Assembly: GCF_025847235.1 (NCBI RefSeq)
Contig: NZ_JAOZEW010000009.1
Coordinates: 124,001 to 188,000, forward strand
DNA length: 64,000 nt
Origin: Flavobacterium shii
Lineage (GTDB): Bacteria > Bacteroidota > Bacteroidia > Flavobacteriales > Flavobacteriaceae
Reading direction: 5' to 3'
This document shows positions 61,307 through 64,000 of the stretch, piece after piece. The position numbers and the translations under genes are program-made. The first letter of the stretch is position 1. Each line of letters opens with the position of its first letter. The notes under the pieces are model-generated. The model worked only from the letters and a program-made list of their open reading frames with translations, was not told where the DNA came from and did no database searches.

Positions 61307-61888
61307 ATGGGCCAATCTAAAATTCATCCTGATCAAATGTATATTGAAGGGCTTGCCGCAAACGACTCGGCGGTGATTCAATCTATCTATAAAAAGTTTG
61401 TTCCCAAAGTGGTTTCGTACGTAATGGACAATTCTGGTGATAAGGATCGGGCGCAAGATGTAGTACAGGAAATATTGATCTTACTGTTTAATCAGGCCAA
61501 AGCCAATAAACTAGAATTGACTTGCCCATTTGATGCATACTTTTTTTTATTATGCAAAAGAAAATGGCTCAACGAATTGAAAAAAATATCAAATAAAGGG
61601 GTAACAATTAACGAAGATGCAGCATCTATAAATGAATCTGCACACGAATTGGCTGATCAAACCGAAGAATTTGAAGAGAAACAGCAATTGTTTGATGCTA
61701 TGTTTCATAAATTAGGAGACAAGTGTCAGGAGTTATTAAAGCTGAGTTTTACAATAAAATCAATGGAAGAAGTAGCAGAGAAACTAAATGTAACTTATGG
61801 CTATGTTCGAAAAAAGAAATCGTTATGTATTGGTCAGTTAACAGAGTGGATTCAGGAAAACAAAAACTTTAAATCGCTAAAAAAATAA
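61307..61888 (+). CDS. ECF-type RNA polymerase sigma factor
   Basis: The 193-residue product has sigma region 2 (about 25-95: IYKKFVPKVVSYVMDNSGDKDRAQDVVQEILILLF, read in part, with the conserved D-R-A-x-D core for -10 recognition and core binding). Region 4 is at about 125-180 (LGDKCQELLKLSFTIKSMEEVAEKLNVTYGYVRKKKSLCIGQL, read in part, with the -35-binding helix around VTYGYVRKKK). No region 3 or 1.1 is seen, so it is an ECF factor. The next gene encodes a membrane-anchored protein likely to be its anti-sigma. Three divergent genes carry a shared candidate promoter, and a fourth copy lies inside this gene (61598-61630). Confidence 0.92.
   Translation: MGQSKIHPDQMYIEGLAANDSAVIQSIYKKFVPKVVSYVMDNSGDKDRAQDVVQEILILLFNQAKANKLELTCPFDAYFFLLCKRKWLNELKKISNKGVTINEDAASINESAHELADQTEEFEEKQQLFDAMFHKLGDKCQELLKLSFTIKSMEEVAEKLNVTYGYVRKKKSLCIGQLTEWIQENKNFKSLKK
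61598..61630 (+). promoter_or_regulatory. Candidate ECF promoter 4, inside the sigma gene
   Basis: GGGGTAAC (61598-61605), exactly 17 bases, then CATCTATA (61623-61630). The 12-base start GGGGTAACAATT is identical to site 2. It points toward the anti-sigma gene, whose start is 265 bp downstream. Confidence 0.45.
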
Positions 61889-61894
61889 ATAGTC

Positions 61895-62623
61895 ATGAAC
61901 GAAGAACACTATATATTATTCGACCAATATCTTCAGAATGAAATGACTGTTGGTGAAAGAAAAAAATTTGAAAAACAATTGGCTGAAGATTCAGAATTTG
62001 CTTCGGCATTCGAAACTTTTAAAACCGTAAATCTTCAATTGGAGACAAAGTTTGGATATGAAGAAGAAAGAGAAGCTTTTAGGAAAAATCTAAAACGTGT
62101 TTCTGATACTCATTTTAGTAAAGAGAGAAAAACCAAAGTGGTATCATTAAAAGCATGGTATTATGCAGTTGCTGCATCTGTAGCTATTTTAATTGGTTTG
62201 TTCTTTTTTAATTATGAAGGAAATCCAGTTTTCGAGGATTTTAATAATCCCGAACAAGCTCAATTTACAGAAAGAGGAGAGGAGAGTGTAACTTTGAAAC
62301 AAGCCGAAATAGCTTTTAATGCCAAGAAATATAAAGAAGCAATTCCGCTTTTTGAGGAAATTCTGAAAGTTAATAAAACACCAGAAATTCAATATTTTTA
62401 TGGAGTTGCTTTATTAGAAGAAAGTCAGTTTAATAAAGCCGAAGCTATTTTTAATGAATTAAAATCGGGAACTCCTGTTTATAAAGATAAAGCTCTGTGG
62501 AATCTCGCCTTAATTAAATTGAAGCAAAAAGATTATAAGTCATGTAAGGAAATCTTACAGACAATTTCTCAAGATTATGAAAACTATGATGATGTTCAGG
62601 AGCTTTTAAACGAGTTGGATTAA
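61895..62623 (+). CDS. Membrane-anchored TPR protein, putative anti-sigma factor
   Basis: The 242-residue product has an N-terminal cytoplasmic helical segment (1-60; YLQNEMTVGERKKFEKQLAEDSEFASAF, read in part) of the kind that opens Bacteroidetes anti-sigma and sigma-partner proteins. One membrane helix follows (about 88-106, YYAVAASVAILIGLFFF), then a periplasmic TPR region (about 130-240: EIAFNAKKYKEAIPLFEEILKVN; AEAIFNELKSG; ALIKLKQKDYKSCKEIL). It follows the sigma gene by 6 bp. Holding the sigma factor at the membrane until a signal arrives is the inferred role. Confidence 0.75.
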   Translation: MNEEHYILFDQYLQNEMTVGERKKFEKQLAEDSEFASAFETFKTVNLQLETKFGYEEEREAFRKNLKRVSDTHFSKERKTKVVSLKAWYYAVAASVAILIGLFFFNYEGNPVFEDFNNPEQAQFTERGEESVTLKQAEIAFNAKKYKEAIPLFEEILKVNKTPEIQYFYGVALLEESQFNKAEAIFNELKSGTPVYKDKALWNLALIKLKQKDYKSCKEILQTISQDYENYDDVQELLNELD

Positions 62624-63129
62624 AGGATTATTTCGCTAAACACACAAAGAGTTTACACAAAAGATTCGCAAAGAGTTAAGATACTTTACGAATTTTTTGT
62701 GGAGTTACTCGTGGGACTTCGACTCCGCCTCAGGATGACAAGATTGGGGAAAAGGGACAAGGTTCAGAGAAACAAAGGCGCAAAGGTTTTTTGTAGAGAC
62801 GCACCGCAGTACGTCTACGCAATATAGGTTTATTCATAATGTAATTATATGTCAAGCTGAGTCCGTTCGACTTCGCTCAGGATAAACTCAGTCGAAGTCC
62901 CGCAAGCTTCATCGTAAATGGTACGCGGATTAAACGGATTTTCTATTCGCAATCTTGTCTTCCTTTCAGCCTAACAAGATTGTGTGTAAAGCAATGATAA
63001 ATAGAAATTAAAGCAACATTTTTTGTTTCTTTTTTTATGATTGTAATCAAATTCGGATTTTAATTTCTAAATTCGATTTTTGCAAAAGCACTAACCTCAA
63101 ACTATTTATAATTTTAACCTCTTTACTGA
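62624..63129. other. 506-bp non-coding region with composite repeats
   Basis: No gene was found. The left part holds CACAAAGAG/GCAAAGAG-type words, the centre a repeat unit at 62713-62901, and the right part the words ACGCGGATT and AACGGATTTTC that also occur in other gaps of the window. Confidence 0.6.
62713..62901. repeat. Repeat unit bounded by 12-bp inverted repeats
   Basis: GGGACTTCGACT (62713-62724) and its perfect complement AGTCGAAGTCCC (62890-62901) bound about 190 bp. Inside are a hairpin of GTAGAGACG/CGTCTAC (62793-62818) and a CGACTTCG/CGAAGTC stem at the right end. No coding sequence is present, so this is MITE-like or a composite of small repeats. Confidence 0.55.
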
Positions 63130-64000
63130 ATGCAAAAAATTACCCTATTTCTTCTTCTTGTTTTTTCACATACCATTTTTAGCCAAACCAAAATTACCGA
63201 AACCGAAAAATTAGCTGCCACTTGTAAAGTATGGGGCTTTTTAAAGTATTACCACCCAAAAGTAGCCAACGGTGATTTTAACTGGGACAATCAACTTCTT
63301 GAAGTCTTACCGAAAATAGAAGAAGCAAAAACTAAAAAAGAGTTTTCATTGGTTTTGGAAAATTGGATAGTTTCTTTGGGTGAAGTAAAAGATATTGCGC
63401 CAATAATTGATCCAAAAGGTGTGGCGTATTTTGATGAGAATTTTGATTTAAGCTGGATTGATAGTAATAAATTGTTTTCGAAAAAACTCTCGACGAGCTT
63501 AAGATTTATAGAGAACAATAGATTCCAGACCGATGAGGAAATAGGACCAGGATATAATCCTTTTAAAAACGGAAATTATTTTGACCTTAAGTACGATAAT
63601 AAAAATTTAAGAATTTTATGGATGTGTATGTATTGGAATCTAGTAGAATACTTTTTTCCAGACAAATACCTTATGGATAAAAAATGGGATAAAACTCTAG
63701 ATGAGATATTGCCTTTGGTTCTTGAAGCGAAAAACGAGGATGATTTTTACGCAGCTATGATGAGAATGTCTACCAGACTCAATGATAGCCATGTTGAATT
63801 TGTGACATATGTATCTAACAAAAGTATGAAATACTATTTCCCTGCTGATTGTAAAATAATTGATGAGAAAATGGTGGTTACAGAAATTCTGGGCGATAGT
63901 TTGGCAGAGGCGAGTAATATTAAAATAGGAGATGTAATTGTTAAGATAAATGATAAAACCATTGCAACGCTTATTTTAGAAAACAGGGATCTTGTTTGTG
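63130..64000 (+). CDS. S41-family (C-terminal processing) peptidase, 5' part only
   Basis: The reading frame starts at the ATG at 63130-63132 and is open to the window's end (290 codons). Residues 1-19 are a signal peptide (MQKITLFLLLVFSHTIFSQ). The N-terminal helical part (KLAATCKVWGFLKYYHPKVANGDFNWD) is typical of flavobacterial S41 peptidases. The phrase MRMSTRLNDSHVEFV precedes a PDZ-like domain (about 245 onward; LAEASNIKIGDVIVKINDKTI). The catalytic Ser and Lys lie beyond the window. It should act in the periplasm or at the surface. No terminator or promoter was recognised near the start. Confidence 0.85.
   Translation, partial: MQKITLFLLLVFSHTIFSQTKITETEKLAATCKVWGFLKYYHPKVANGDFNWDNQLLEVLPKIEEAKTKKEFSLVLENWIVSLGEVKDIAPIIDPKGVAYFDENFDLSWIDSNKLFSKKLSTSLRFIENNRFQTDEEIGPGYNPFKNGNYFDLKYDNKNLRILWMCMYWNLVEYFFPDKYLMDKKWDKTLDEILPLVLEAKNEDDFYAAMMRMSTRLNDSHVEFVTYVSNKSMKYYFPADCKIIDEKMVVTEILGDSLAEASNIKIGDVIVKINDKTIATLILENRDLVC

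Noticed and set aside
63291..63518. Minus-strand frame near the right edge
   Set aside because: It is antisense to the S41 peptidase frame, which is open from 63130 to the end and has a signal peptide.
1..64000. tRNA, rRNA, riboswitch or phage genes
   Set aside because: No cloverleaf with a GTTCGA-type arm, rRNA segment, known riboswitch core or phage protein pattern was recognised by eye. A covariance search could still find a small RNA.

Overview
The window looks like chromosomal DNA of a Flavobacterium-type member of the Bacteroidetes. The evidence is low GC content, promoters of the TTG-N19-22-TAnnTTTG type instead of E. coli sigma-70 promoters, a C-terminal type IX secretion tail, SprB-type repeats, TonB/CarboxypepD_reg receptors, and a full 14-gene nuo operon with the short NuoG found in this phylum. 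No rRNA, tRNA, CRISPR array, insertion sequence or phage gene was seen.

Layout. 1-788: 5' part of a secreted pectate lyase (minus strand), with a perfect palindrome upstream. 1.1-6.1 kb: small housekeeping and unknown genes (lipoprotein, outer-membrane barrel, metallophosphoesterase, DNA polymerase IV, lone PAS protein, Bax-inhibitor-like membrane protein). 6.1-6.7 kb: non-coding, with a hairpin-rich repeat. 6.7-20.3 kb: nuoABCDEFGHIJKLMN on the minus strand, driven by a recognisable promoter at 20281-20311; several of its spacers carry inverted-repeat DNA, and nuoI/nuoH is split by a copy of a dispersed repeat. 20.5-24.2 kb: cold-shock protein, aspS, a TlpA-like thioredoxin and a MORN-like protein. 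24.3-30.3 kb: iron/siderophore uptake genes (TonB receptor, two small membrane proteins, two PepSY membrane proteins). 30.5-37.4 kb: yceI-tetR-tolC-adaptor-RND pump, with a palindromic operator overlapping the promoter. 37.6-39.7 kb: polyprenyl synthase and two unknown genes. 40.6-44.7 kb: sucA-sucB.

44.9-64 kb is accessory in character. It holds a one-polypeptide restriction-modification enzyme (nuclease, N6-adenine methylase and two target-recognition domains), a PixA/AidA-like inclusion-body protein between two near-identical terminators, a T9SS-secreted SprB-repeat protein and a possible helix-turn-helix regulator. Beside these are a papain-like lipoprotein, a retropepsin-like protein overlapping a membrane-anchored TPR-CHAT protease, a PKD/beta-barrel protein, two lipoproteins, a small membrane protein, an ECF sigma factor and its putative TPR anti-sigma factor. 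The window ends in the 5' part of an S41 peptidase.

The most striking observation is a candidate ECF promoter, GGGGTAAC-N17-(C/G)ATnTA. It precedes the three minus-strand genes next to the ECF sigma gene and recurs, with exact spacing, inside the sigma gene itself, upstream of the anti-sigma gene. With the neighbouring CHAT, papain and retropepsin genes, this suggests a sigma-controlled envelope module that may include a protease cascade. The promoter pattern is read directly from the sequence; the cascade is inference.
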